Part shown: positions 25,792 through 35,422 of the stretch, in pieces
How positions within the stretch are numbered: the first letter of the stretch is position 1
Layout: the number at the start of each line of letters is the position of its first letter
NCBI GenBank assembly: GCA_024696945.1
Contig: JAILGF010000075.1
Coordinates: forward strand, 1-64,000
Reading direction: 5' to 3'
Length of the DNA: 64,000 nt
From: Lachnospiraceae bacterium
Lineage (GTDB): Bacteria > Bacillota > Clostridia > Lachnospirales > Lachnospiraceae
Position numbers and translations under genes: made by a program
Notes under the pieces: model-generated
Told to the model about the DNA's origin: nothing
The model's input: the letters and a program-made list of their open reading frames with translations, nothing else
Databases searched by the model: none

Positions 25792-28143
25792 ATGAATAAA
25801 GGAAAAAAGATAAATAAGAATGAGAATTATCGCTTAATAAAGAAAAAGCATATACTACCTTCAATAATAGGATTGATCGTGACGTACACAGTCCTGGTGA
25901 TCTGTGCGATCATCCTTATCAATTCGGTTGTCTCATCACTTTGCGATTCAAAGATGGAAGAGGAATATTACCGGATAAAGTATATGGCAGATCTTTATTC
26001 CGACTCGGTGCTTAACAATCCCATACAGGGAAAAATTGTGACTATATCCCAGGTCGGTGCTCTTCTGGATAAAGAAGGCAGAGATTACAAAATAGTTGAA
26101 TACTTTGAAGAAACGGATGAAAACGGTAAAACCAAAAAGAACGAACAAACTGTACTTTTTAAAGGTAAGGATACTATGGGATCTTTTGCAAAAGAAGCAA
26201 AATCCCTGGAGGCCACCGTACGTGAATACCTAAAGGAAGAAGTAGAAGAGGAAGATGATGACGAAGATGTCGACATACTTGTGGATGAGAAAGACAAGAT
26301 CCGCCTGTATTATGACATGAATGAAACGGCACTTGAAGCCGATTCGTACGGAAACCTTGAGTTCGATTATATTGAAACATACAAGAAGCTTAAGAAGGAA
26401 GGAGCACTTTCTGTCTTTAATTCGGATAAGAAAAAGGATAAAGTTACAGTTCCGTTTTATTTCTGGATAAGAGTTGAGCTTGGTGACGGATATGGCTGTT
26501 TATACGGGAAGGCATCCTATGAGATAAAAAGCTCCGATATCCTTATCATTCTTGTCTGTCTGCTCGCTCTGGCGATATTGGCATGTTTCCTTTTCATAGC
26601 CGTATTTATAAGGATCATCAAACGCTTTATTAATCACAGAAAGCTGATGAGGGTTTTCTTTACCGATCTGGAAACCAAAGGCCACAACTGGATGTGGTTT
26701 ACCATAAAGGGTGAAGAACTTTTACATAAGAAGAAATACAATAAGCTTAATTACGCTGTACTGAATATAGTGCTCGTAAAATACAATACCTTCTGTGTAT
26801 GCCATTCTGTGGAAGAGGGAGAAGAGGTTTTGCAGGCCATAAACAGGACGATCATGAAGTATACCTTAAAGGACGAGGCAAGCGCCCATTACGGAATGGC
26901 ATCCTTTGCATCGATCATTAAGTATTCGAGCGATGAGTTCTTGAAGAAGAAGGTTAAGCGTTTGCTTAAACAGCTGGAATCGATAGACAATCACCATAAA
27001 TTGGCGTTCCATATAGGAATAGCGACTCTTCCGGCAACGCAGAATCCGTACGGGACATATCTTGACAGGCAATCTATTGACATCGAGAAAGTCTATAATA
27101 ATGCTTGTGCAGCTACCGCGACTCTTGAGAGCAGTGATGATTCGGCAATAGCTTTCTTTGATGATAAGCTTATCGAAGAGCAGAAGTGGATCGATATCGT
27201 AAATGAGAAGCAGAAGCCGGCTCTTGAAAATGAAGAGTTTGTAGTATATTACCAGCCAAAGTACAATCCTTCCAACGATGAGCTGAGAGGCGCAGAGGCC
27301 CTTATAAGGTGGCAGTCGCCGGATTACGGATTTGTTACTCCGGGAAGATTTATCCCGATATTTGAGAAGAACGGTTTTATCACCGAGATCGACCACTATA
27401 TGATAACCCATGTTGCCAGGGATCAGAAGAGGTGGATGGATCTGGGATATAAGTGCGTGCCGGTATCCGTAAATGTTTCAAGGGCTCACTTTATTGAGGA
27501 GGACCTTGCGGAACAGATAAGGGATGCGGTTGATAAGGAAGGCGCACCGAGGGGCCTTATAGAGATAGAGCTTACCGAAAGTGCTTTCTTTGACGACAAG
27601 AAGGCGATGATAAATACCATTGAGAAGCTGAAAAGCTATGGTTTCGCCGTATCGATGGATGATTTCGGTGCAGGCTATTCATCGCTTAATTCGTTAAAGG
27701 ATATGCCGCTGGATGTCCTGAAACTCGATGCAGATTTCTTCAGAGGTGAGAGCGAGGGCAACAGGGGCGAGATAGTTGTTTCCGAGGCAATAAGACTTGC
27801 AAAGGCTCTTAACATGCGTACCGTTGCAGAGGGCGTTGAGGTGAAGGAACAGGTTGATTTCCTTGCAAAGCAGGGCTGCGATATGATCCAGGGCTACTAT
27901 TATGCTAAGCCCATGACCGGTTCCGACTATGAGCAGAGGATGGCGCAGGCTCAGGCTAAGTCTCAAACTATATCTGAGTCTCAAGATGTATCTGAGTTTC
28001 AAACCGTATCTGAGCCGGATTTGGCAACGGATGTTGAAAATGTACCTATGCCCGAGACGAAGAGTGATGGCGAGCCGGAAACTGAGGAAGCAATAAAATC
28101 GGCACTTGAGGATTACGAGAAGAGAAAAGAAAGTGAGCCATAA
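25792..28143 (+). CDS. Membrane EAL phosphodiesterase with degenerate GGDEF domain
   Basis: This is a 783-residue protein. Two transmembrane segments (about 23-45 and 245-270) flank a roughly 200-residue extracytoplasmic sensor with an acidic EEEDDDEDVD run. The next 200 residues occupy the GGDEF position but lack the motif. The EAL domain (about 480-720) is complete: AEALIRW, VSVNVSRAHF, IEIELTES, MDDFGAGYSS, LKLDADFF and AEGVEVKEQ, so it should hydrolyse cyclic-di-GMP. The tail has imperfect TVSE/TISE repeats and a Glu-rich end. It is followed by a UUCG-capped terminator. Confidence 0.92.
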   Translation: MNKGKKINKNENYRLIKKKHILPSIIGLIVTYTVLVICAIILINSVVSSLCDSKMEEEYYRIKYMADLYSDSVLNNPIQGKIVTISQVGALLDKEGRDYKIVEYFEETDENGKTKKNEQTVLFKGKDTMGSFAKEAKSLEATVREYLKEEVEEEDDDEDVDILVDEKDKIRLYYDMNETALEADSYGNLEFDYIETYKKLKKEGALSVFNSDKKKDKVTVPFYFWIRVELGDGYGCLYGKASYEIKSSDILIILVCLLALAILACFLFIAVFIRIIKRFINHRKLMRVFFTDLETKGHNWMWFTIKGEELLHKKKYNKLNYAVLNIVLVKYNTFCVCHSVEEGEEVLQAINRTIMKYTLKDEASAHYGMASFASIIKYSSDEFLKKKVKRLLKQLESIDNHHKLAFHIGIATLPATQNPYGTYLDRQSIDIEKVYNNACAATATLESSDDSAIAFFDDKLIEEQKWIDIVNEKQKPALENEEFVVYYQPKYNPSNDELRGAEALIRWQSPDYGFVTPGRFIPIFEKNGFITEIDHYMITHVARDQKRWMDLGYKCVPVSVNVSRAHFIEEDLAEQIRDAVDKEGAPRGLIEIELTESAFFDDKKAMINTIEKLKSYGFAVSMDDFGAGYSSLNSLKDMPLDVLKLDADFFRGESEGNRGEIVVSEAIRLAKALNMRTVAEGVEVKEQVDFLAKQGCDMIQGYYYAKPMTGSDYEQRMAQAQAKSQTISESQDVSEFQTVSEPDLATDVENVPMPETKSDGEPETEEAIKSALEDYEKRKESEP

Positions 28144-28151
28144 TTTTTTAT

Positions 28152-28179
28152 AAAAAGTGTTCTTCGGAGCACTTTTTTT
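28152..28179 (+). terminator. Intrinsic terminator with TTCG tetraloop
   Basis: AGTGTTC and GAGCACT pair around TTCG and are followed by T7. The track start for the next ORF (28157) falls inside this hairpin and is rejected. Confidence 0.88.
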
Positions 28180-28180
28180 A

Positions 28181-28209
28181 TTGCCTTTTAGCCCTCTTTT
28201 TGTTATACT
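28181..28209 (+). promoter_or_regulatory. Sigma-A promoter of the hybrid kinase operon
   Basis: TTGCCT and TATACT are separated by 17 bp, directly after the terminator and 22 bp before ATG 28232. It probably drives the two kinase genes and the ABC importer genes. Confidence 0.65.
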
Positions 28210-28231
28210 GAAAATTGGGAAGGTATATGCT

Positions 28232-30787
28232 ATGAAGAACATTAAGGAAGATAGTAATGAGCTTTTTCAGGCAGCTCATTTGACGATACTTTTAACATAT
28301 TCCATTTTTTCGATAATACTTATCGCGGAGTCACTTCTCATGAACTGGGAGAAATGGCCTCTTTTTGCTATTGCCGGCGGAGTGGTTTTGAGCTGGTTTT
28401 TGCATTTTCACCAGGCTCTTAACGATAAAAGCCGTCTGTGGATCTATTCCGGACTGACTATGTTTACGTTCTTTTTCTACGGCAGTCATTCCACAAGTGT
28501 TTTTGATACCGTTGCGGTAATGTCTGTTGTCATTATTCTTTATACAATGACGGGTATGAAGAATCTTATTACATGCCTGCAGATCGTTTACTATGTAACT
28601 CTTGGTTACGGACTTGGACTGCTCTGGTCTGAGGGTACAGAGTTCGACAGCCTTATCATCAGCCGAGCTATCCTTCATTTTGCGGTTATAACTGCTGTAA
28701 GCTGCATAGCGAGGGTTATAATCGACAAGTGGACCTTTGTTCTCAACCGTTCAAAAAATGAGATTGAAAATCTTACCGACGCAACCAACAGACTGAACGA
28801 TTTCCTTGCAAATGTTTCCCACGAAATCCGTACTCCCGTAAATGCCGTAATAGGTCTTACCGGCATATGTATCGACGAAGAGACCGATGAGAAGAAGCTT
28901 ACAAACCTGAAAGCGGTAAAGGATGCCGGAAGGCGTGTTGCCGAGCAGATAGGGGATATCCTTGATTACTCGGAGATAGACAGAAAACAGCTTACCAATA
29001 ATTATGAGGATTATATGCTTTCCTCCGTGCTTAACGATCTGGTTTCGGAGTTAAGACCGTATAAGCCCGAGAACATAGAGCTTATTATCGACGTAGAACC
29101 TGCCATTCCTTCGGTTCTTAATTCCGATGTAAGCAAGCTCAGAAAGATACTTCATCATCTTTTGCTGAACGGACTCAAATATACCAGGAGCGGCGGTGTT
29201 TACGTACGTATCTCCATGGAAAAGGAAACCTACGGTATCAATCTTCTGATCGAGGTTACAGATACCGGTATAGGTATGACTGAGGAAGAGGTCGAACGTA
29301 TAAACGACAGGTTCTATCAGGCGGATTCGGGACGCTCGAGACAGGGCGGAGGCCTCGGAATAGGCATGTCGATCGTTAACGGCTTCGTGGCTTCCTTGGG
29401 AGGCTTTATGATGGTCAACAGTACTCCCAATGTGGGAACGACGGTTAAGGTCAGTATCCCGCAGAAGGTTACCGATCCGGAGAGCTGTATGTCCGTAAAT
29501 CACCGAGAGTCCTTATGCCTTGGTGCTTATCTGCATTTCGACAAGTTTGAGAATCCTGTTGTACGCGAGTATTACAACATTATGGTAAGGAATATCGTAA
29601 GCGGGCTCGGTGTTCAGATGCACCGTGTGGATAATGTCGAGAACCTTAAAAAGCTTATGGATACCGTAAGGCTTACCCATCTGTTTGTCGCAGAAGAGGA
29701 ATATACCGCAGCCAAGGATTATCTTGAGAATATTTCTTCGAACATGGTTATTGTTGTGGTTGCGGGAAGCGATTTCAGGCTGCCGGCAAATTCAAAGGCA
29801 AGGATCATGGAGAAGCCATTCTACTGCTTCCCGGTTGTTACTGTTCTGAACAGTGATCCCAATGATGACAGAAACGCAGAGGCAACCATGTTCTGCAGGG
29901 GCGTGAGGGCATTGGTTGTTGATGACGAGCCTATGAACCTGACCGTTGCAAGAAATATTTTCACACGTTACGGAATGATAGTTACTTCGGCGATTTCGGG
30001 ACAGGAAGCTATAGACCTTTGCCGCGAAAAGGATTATGACATTATATTCATGGATCATATGATGCCGGGAATGGACGGCGTTGAGGCCATGAAGAGGATA
30101 AACGTTGAAAGAGCAAAGATGAGAAGCTATATCCCCATCGTGGCGCTTACGGCAAATGCGGTAAGCACCGCTAAGGAGATGTTCCTTTCGGAGGGCTTTG
30201 ACGGATTTGTCAGCAAGCCCATTGAGATCGTTGAACTTGAAAGAGTTATAAAGAAGGTTCTTCCTCAAGCCATGATAACCTATGAGTATCCGAATGCGGG
30301 CGGCGAAGAAAATGTTCCGGAAAATGAGAACCAACAGGAAGAAGATACCGGAAGCGGATCGGGGATATTTGAGATCTTTGAACCCGAAAGCGAGGAGACT
30401 GAGACTTCGCAACCCATAAAGATCGAAGGATTCAGGGAAGCTATGGAAAATCTTGGGATCGAGGTTGAAACCGGGCTTAAGTATTGCATGGACGATGAGG
30501 AATTTTATAAGTCTGTGCTTACCGAATATATAAATGATTCAACGGAAAAGAAAGTGAACCTTGAGAAATTTTACAAAGAAGGGGATCTTAAAAACTATAC
30601 GATAGCGGTCCATGCTTTAAAGAGCACCTCGAAGATGCTCGGTATAATGGGACTTTCGGAACAGGCAAGATCCCTGGAGATGGCCGCGAAGGAAGGCGAT
30701 TCCGGATTTATAGACGCAAATCATGCACGTCTCATGGAGGATTATACAAGCATTACGGACGGTATAAGAAGAGTGCTGGAAGGATAA
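28232..30787 (+). CDS. Hybrid histidine kinase with receiver and HPt domains
   Basis: This is an 851-residue phosphorelay kinase starting at ATG 28232. About six transmembrane helices fill residues 15-165. HisKA follows with FLANVSHEIRTP (phospho-His about 197), then HATPase_c with DTGIGM and GGGLGIGMS. Residues about 415-560 look like a receiver-sized domain without the phospho-Asp (a pseudo-receiver). A full receiver follows with DIIFMDHMMPGMDG (Asp about 608). An acidic linker leads to a C-terminal HPt domain, VHALKSTSKMLG (His about 794). Phosphate can pass His-Asp-His to an unlinked regulator. The next gene encodes a second hybrid kinase 41 bp downstream. Confidence 0.92.
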   Translation: MKNIKEDSNELFQAAHLTILLTYSIFSIILIAESLLMNWEKWPLFAIAGGVVLSWFLHFHQALNDKSRLWIYSGLTMFTFFFYGSHSTSVFDTVAVMSVVIILYTMTGMKNLITCLQIVYYVTLGYGLGLLWSEGTEFDSLIISRAILHFAVITAVSCIARVIIDKWTFVLNRSKNEIENLTDATNRLNDFLANVSHEIRTPVNAVIGLTGICIDEETDEKKLTNLKAVKDAGRRVAEQIGDILDYSEIDRKQLTNNYEDYMLSSVLNDLVSELRPYKPENIELIIDVEPAIPSVLNSDVSKLRKILHHLLLNGLKYTRSGGVYVRISMEKETYGINLLIEVTDTGIGMTEEEVERINDRFYQADSGRSRQGGGLGIGMSIVNGFVASLGGFMMVNSTPNVGTTVKVSIPQKVTDPESCMSVNHRESLCLGAYLHFDKFENPVVREYYNIMVRNIVSGLGVQMHRVDNVENLKKLMDTVRLTHLFVAEEEYTAAKDYLENISSNMVIVVVAGSDFRLPANSKARIMEKPFYCFPVVTVLNSDPNDDRNAEATMFCRGVRALVVDDEPMNLTVARNIFTRYGMIVTSAISGQEAIDLCREKDYDIIFMDHMMPGMDGVEAMKRINVERAKMRSYIPIVALTANAVSTAKEMFLSEGFDGFVSKPIEIVELERVIKKVLPQAMITYEYPNAGGEENVPENENQQEEDTGSGSGIFEIFEPESEETETSQPIKIEGFREAMENLGIEVETGLKYCMDDEEFYKSVLTEYINDSTEKKVNLEKFYKEGDLKNYTIAVHALKSTSKMLGIMGLSEQARSLEMAAKEGDSGFIDANHARLMEDYTSITDGIRRVLEG

Positions 30788-30828
30788 GGGCGCTTAAAAC
30801 TATTAAGAAAGGGTAAGGTACGGGATTT

Positions 30829-33510
30829 ATGACGCTCAAAAAGCTGAAAGAGTATTTGTTCGATAACGAAATAGATCTTAAGGAACGTCTGTTTACTCTC
30901 GTTATGACGATTACCTTAATATCCTGGATTATTTCCCTTATTGAGCTCATCATTACCGGCGCGGAGCTGGTTTCGATCATTGCACTTGCGGGCGGAATTG
31001 CTGCGCTTACGGTAGCAATGAGTCTTTCCCTGAAATATAATAAGATCAAAATAGGTTCGATCGTCATATGCATCGGCATCTGTTTCGGATATGTTCCCTT
31101 AACGTTTCTGTTCGGCGGCGGACTGAACGGGGACGGACCTCTATGGTTCCTGTTCGGTATAATCTTTATTAATCTGTGTCTGGGTAAAAAGGCCAAGATA
31201 ATATTCCTGCTTCTTTACTGGGTTGAACTGAAGGTTCTCTGGACCATTGATCTGAAGCACCCGGAGCTCATCTATCCGAATACGGAACAAATGGCGCATG
31301 TCTATTCTTTTATAGCCATGATGCTTATAGGACTTGCATTGAGCCTTGTTATAAGCATATGGAACAGGATATATGAAAAAGAGGTTCAGCGTTCAAAAAA
31401 GCAGAAGGCTGAGATCGAGTCGCTGAACAGGGCCCAGAACAGCTTTTTCTCGAGCATGAGCCATGAGATACGTACTCCCATAAATACCATCATCGGCTTA
31501 AATGAGATGATACTCAGGGAGAAGATATCCGAAGAGGTTGCGGAGGATGCGGTCAATATCCAGTCCGCAAGTAAGCTGCTCTTAAGTCTTATAAATGATA
31601 TCCTGGACATGTCGAAATTTGCGTCGGGACAGATGCAGCTGACTCCGGTCAATTATCATCCTGGGGATATGCTTTCTGAGATAGTGGGAATGCTCTGGCT
31701 TAAGGCAAAGGAAAAAGGCTTGGAGTTTAAGGTCAATGTTTCTCCGGATATTCCGGACGAACTGTTCGGTGACGAGGTAAGGATCAAGCAGATACTTATC
31801 AATGTTTTAAACAATGCTATCAAATATACCAAGGAAGGAAGCGTTTACCTTTCCATTGAATGCAATACCGTAAAAGAAGGCACCGTAAACATCATTTATA
31901 CCGTGACGGATACAGGAATAGGAATCAAGAAGGAAAATATTCCGTTCCTGTTTACCGCTTTTAAACGTGTGGATGAGGAAAGAAACCGCCATATCGAGGG
32001 AACGGGACTAGGCCTTTCCATTGTTAAGCAGTTTGTCGACCTGATGGAAGGCAAGATTACCATAAACAGCGTATATACGAAAGGCTCGACATTTATAATC
32101 GAAATACCTCAGAAGACAGCGGGCGATAAGCTTATCGGGGAAATTCATATCGAGAGCCAGGCACCTTCAAGAAGATACCTTACGCATTCAAAGAGGTTTG
32201 AGGCTCCGGATGCAAGGGTGCTGGTCGTTGATGACAATGCTTCAAATCTTCTGGTTATTTCGAAACTGCTCAGAGAGACAAGGGTGCACGTGGATACTGC
32301 AGCATCTGGTGAGGAAGCTTTAAAGAAGACGCTAAACACCTTCTATCATGTAATATTCATGGATCATCTTATGCCTGAAATGGACGGTATCGAGTGCTTT
32401 AAGGCATTAAGGGCCCAGACAGGCGGACTGTGTAAGGAGTCAAAGGTTATAGCTCTTACGGCAAATGCGGGCTCCGATAACCGTGATCTGTATGCCGAGG
32501 AGGGCTTTGACGGATATCTTTCTAAGCCTGTTACGGGTGATGAGCTTGAGCGTGAGCTTTACAGGATACTTCCAAAGGATATGACGTTTGTTACCGGAAA
32601 TGACAGACAGATACTGGAAGAAACTATATCCTGGATGAAGAACGACAAAAAGAAGAAGCATGTGGCTATCACTACCGAAAGCGTGGCAGATCTTCCGAAA
32701 GAGATAACAGACAAGTATCAGATCGCCGTTCTTCCGCATCTTGTATGTACTGCGGAAGGAAATTTCCTTGACGGTGAAGAGATAGAAACAAACGGACTTC
32801 TCGATTATATGTCGGATCATTCCAAAAAGGTTACGACAAAGCCCCCGGAGGTTTCGGACATAGAAAGCTTTTTTGCAAAACAGCTCTCGGTGGCAAATAA
32901 TATAATACACATTTCGATCTCAAGCGAACTGGTAAACAGTGGCTGTAATGCGGCTAAGGAAGCCGCAAAAGCGTTTGACAACGTTACGGTTATCGATTCC
33001 AAACATCTTTCGTCAGCCCAGGGATTATTGGTCATTGAAGCATGCAGATTGGCCGAAAAAGGAAAAGGGGCCGATGAGATAATTGAGAGTATTGAAGGGA
33101 TTAAGAACAAGGTTCATTCCGACTTTATTGTTGACAATCTTGATTTCCTAGCCCGTGCAGGCCAGGTGAGCGCGAAGACTGCAAACATAGCTAAAGCTTT
33201 AATGGCGAGACCTGTATTGGGACTTAAAAAGGGAAAGATGGGTGTCAACGGATTTTATTTAGGATCCCGCGAGAGAGCATGGAAGAAATATATCGATACG
33301 GTTTTGAAATCTCCTTCAAGGATAGATAAGAAGATCGCATTCGTTACATATGTAGGCCTGTCAAAACAGGATATGGAGTGGATCAGGGAAAGGATTGAAA
33401 GTAAGGTTAAATTCGAAGCCATCTATTTTAAAAAGGCTTCTCCCGTTATCGCGGTGAACTGCGGTCCGGGTACCTTCGGCATTCTTACAAAGGATGCTGA
33501 GAGGGGTTGA
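30829..33510 (+). CDS. Hybrid histidine kinase-receiver fused to a DegV lipid-binding domain
   Basis: This is an 893-residue protein. Five or six transmembrane helices (about 20-185), HisKA with SSMSHEIRTP (His about 212), and HATPase_c with NNAIKYTKEG, DTGIGI and GTGLGLS come first. A receiver follows with VLVVDDNASN, MDHLMPEMDG (Asp about 512) and GYLSKP. Residues about 608-893 then form a complete DegV domain: ITTESVADLPKEI, VLPHLVC, VTTKPPEVSDIESF in place of the usual TSQPSP, ISISSELVNSG and VIDSKHLSSAQG. DegV proteins bind fatty acids (FakB uses one for phosphorylation). No HPt domain is present. The stop overlaps the permease start (TTGA). Confidence 0.92.
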   Translation: MTLKKLKEYLFDNEIDLKERLFTLVMTITLISWIISLIELIITGAELVSIIALAGGIAALTVAMSLSLKYNKIKIGSIVICIGICFGYVPLTFLFGGGLNGDGPLWFLFGIIFINLCLGKKAKIIFLLLYWVELKVLWTIDLKHPELIYPNTEQMAHVYSFIAMMLIGLALSLVISIWNRIYEKEVQRSKKQKAEIESLNRAQNSFFSSMSHEIRTPINTIIGLNEMILREKISEEVAEDAVNIQSASKLLLSLINDILDMSKFASGQMQLTPVNYHPGDMLSEIVGMLWLKAKEKGLEFKVNVSPDIPDELFGDEVRIKQILINVLNNAIKYTKEGSVYLSIECNTVKEGTVNIIYTVTDTGIGIKKENIPFLFTAFKRVDEERNRHIEGTGLGLSIVKQFVDLMEGKITINSVYTKGSTFIIEIPQKTAGDKLIGEIHIESQAPSRRYLTHSKRFEAPDARVLVVDDNASNLLVISKLLRETRVHVDTAASGEEALKKTLNTFYHVIFMDHLMPEMDGIECFKALRAQTGGLCKESKVIALTANAGSDNRDLYAEEGFDGYLSKPVTGDELERELYRILPKDMTFVTGNDRQILEETISWMKNDKKKKHVAITTESVADLPKEITDKYQIAVLPHLVCTAEGNFLDGEEIETNGLLDYMSDHSKKVTTKPPEVSDIESFFAKQLSVANNIIHISISSELVNSGCNAAKEAAKAFDNVTVIDSKHLSSAQGLLVIEACRLAEKGKGADEIIESIEGIKNKVHSDFIVDNLDFLARAGQVSAKTANIAKALMARPVLGLKKGKMGVNGFYLGSRERAWKKYIDTVLKSPSRIDKKIAFVTYVGLSKQDMEWIRERIESKVKFEAIYFKKASPVIAVNCGPGTFGILTKDAERG

Positions 33511-34592
33511 CCGATTTTAAAGATTTTATGGAAAATATACAGGCTGTCTTAAAATCCAAAAGAAAAAAACTCATGGCCGTAACGATACTTTTTGTTCTCG
33601 TTATTGTCCTGGGTTTTATCTGCCTGTTTGTGGGTTCTTCGCATATGTCATTTTCGGACTGTATTGATGCTCTTTTGGGAACGGGCAGTCCTGCTTCGGT
33701 GCGGATAATAAGGAATATCCGTATCCCGAGAGTGCTTGCGGCGATAATAGCCGGTGCGGGTCTGTCGGTTTCGGGGCTTATCATGCAGACTAACCTTAAC
33801 AATCCGATGGCAAGTCCGGCTACGCTGGGCGTATCTAATGCGGCTGTATTCGGAGCCAATCTTTCGATAATCGCTTTTGCGGGAGGGTTCCTTTCTACCG
33901 GGAATAATTTAAACAGCTTTTCCGTCGGAGCCAATCCGTATGCTACTTCTTTTATGGCTTTTGTCTTTTCAACGCTTTCCATAATTCTTATTTTAGGGCT
34001 ATGCAGGCTCCGTTCGTTTAGACCCGGAGTGGTGGTATTGGCCGGGATCGCCATAGGCTCGATATGGACTGCCGCAACGACCATACTTCAGTTCTATGCC
34101 ACGGATGTGGGATTGTCCGCAGCGGTTATATGGACCTTCGGAGATCTGGGAAGAGCTACTTACAAAACGGATATTATAATGGCGGTAACAGTGGCTGTAG
34201 GAATTGTTTTTTTCATCTTGATGAGCTGGAAATTCAATGCCCTTCTTTCAGGAGACGCAGCTGCATCCGGCATGGGTGTGAACGTAAACCGGTTAAGGTT
34301 TGTTTCCATGCTTTTGGCCTCCGTTATTACCGCGGTATGTGTATCATATCTGGGGATCATCGGATTTGTCGGGATCATCTGCCCGCATGTTGTTAAGAAG
34401 TTCCTGGGACAGGATCATCGGTTTACGATCCCGGCATGTGTGTTCGCAGGCAGTATACTGCTCTTGCTTGCCGATACCGTTTCAAGGAGCATGGGGAACG
34501 GTTCCGCGCTTCCCGTGGGTGCGATCACTTCGCTGCTGGGAGCACCCTTCTTCTTGATAATAATCCTCTTTAGGAAGGGGGACAGGGCATGA
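33507..34592 (+). CDS. FecCD/BtuC-type ABC importer permease
   Basis: This 361-residue membrane protein with about 9-10 helices belongs to the iron-siderophore/heme/cobalamin permease family. It contains RIPRVLAAIIAGAGLSVSG and NNPMASPATLGVSNAA, the FecCD signature, and GIIGFVGIICPHV, the coupling region that contacts the ATPase. TTG 33507 overlaps the kinase-DegV stop and has GAGAGGGG directly upstream. ATG 33528 is an alternative but lacks an SD. Its ATPase partner follows with an ATGA overlap. No substrate-binding lipoprotein gene is adjacent, which is unusual for this importer type. Confidence 0.92.
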   Translation: MTDFKDFMENIQAVLKSKRKKLMAVTILFVLVIVLGFICLFVGSSHMSFSDCIDALLGTGSPASVRIIRNIRIPRVLAAIIAGAGLSVSGLIMQTNLNNPMASPATLGVSNAAVFGANLSIIAFAGGFLSTGNNLNSFSVGANPYATSFMAFVFSTLSIILILGLCRLRSFRPGVVVLAGIAIGSIWTAATTILQFYATDVGLSAAVIWTFGDLGRATYKTDIIMAVTVAVGIVFFILMSWKFNALLSGDAAASGMGVNVNRLRFVSMLLASVITAVCVSYLGIIGFVGIICPHVVKKFLGQDHRFTIPACVFAGSILLLLADTVSRSMGNGSALPVGAITSLLGAPFFLIIILFRKGDRA

Positions 34593-35347
34593 TACTTGAG
34601 ATAAAGGACTTGCGCTTCGGTTATTCCAAGAGAAGCCCCCTTGTGCTTGACGGCGTGAACCTTGAACTTGATAAAGGAGAGATTGGGGTATTGCTCGGGA
34701 AAAACGGCTCGGGCAAAACCACATTGTTTAAAAATATATTGGGACTTGTGAAACCGGCTTCGGGGAATATTCTTTTTAAAGGGAAAGATCTCCTGAAGAT
34801 CAAAGGGAATGAAAGAGCAAAGCATATTTCGTATGTTCCGCAAAATGCCGAGTTTGGATCTTTAAGCGTATTTGATACCGTGCTTATGGGAAGGATGCCT
34901 TATTTCGGACTCCGTTCCGGCAGCAGCGACGAGGAAAAGACTGCCGAAATGCTAAAGGAGATGGGCATGGAGCACCTGGCATCGAGGAATGTTGAAGAGC
35001 TTTCGGGAGGCGAAAGACAGAAAACTGCTATAGCGAGAGCTCTTGTACAGGAGCCTGAATTCATGATATTCGATGAACCTACAGGAAATCTTGATATCGC
35101 AAATGAGCAGCTTATCCTGAAGGAAGCCGGAAGGGTCGCAAAGGAAAAAGGGATAGGGATACTTACTTCACTTCATGACATTAATCAGGCTCTTGCCGTA
35201 GGGGACAGGTTCTTCTTCTTAAAGAACGGAAGGATCCTGTATTCCGGGGACAGCAGCATTGTATCGAAAGAGATAATCGAAGATGTTTTTGATGCCAAGG
35301 TAAACCTGATAGAACATGAAGGCAAAAAGGTAGTCTTAAATTACTGA
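34589..35347 (+). CDS. ABC importer ATPase (FecE/BtuD type)
   Basis: This is a 252-residue ATPase that powers the preceding permease. Walker A GKNGSGKTT, signature LSGGERQKTAIARAL, Walker B FMIFDEPTG and the H-loop SLHDINQ are all intact. The family typically imports Fe3+-siderophores, heme or corrinoids. The sequence does not say which. ATG 34589 overlaps the permease stop by four bases. The gene is the last of a tight run starting with the hybrid kinase at 28232, so the importer is probably co-expressed with the kinase-DegV sensor. Confidence 0.93.
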   Translation: MILEIKDLRFGYSKRSPLVLDGVNLELDKGEIGVLLGKNGSGKTTLFKNILGLVKPASGNILFKGKDLLKIKGNERAKHISYVPQNAEFGSLSVFDTVLMGRMPYFGLRSGSSDEEKTAEMLKEMGMEHLASRNVEELSGGERQKTAIARALVQEPEFMIFDEPTGNLDIANEQLILKEAGRVAKEKGIGILTSLHDINQALAVGDRFFFLKNGRILYSGDSSIVSKEIIEDVFDAKVNLIEHEGKKVVLNY

Positions 35348-35422
35348 AAAAAGAAATAGCCTTTTGGCAAGATTTATGATATATTAATTATTACTGCAGA
35401 TTTTTTCAAGGAGGAAAAGGAG

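Noticed and set aside
28157-28231. N-terminal extension of the hybrid kinase
   Set aside because: The extended start lies inside the terminator hairpin and overlaps the promoter; ATG 28232 has an SD-like GGGAAGG.
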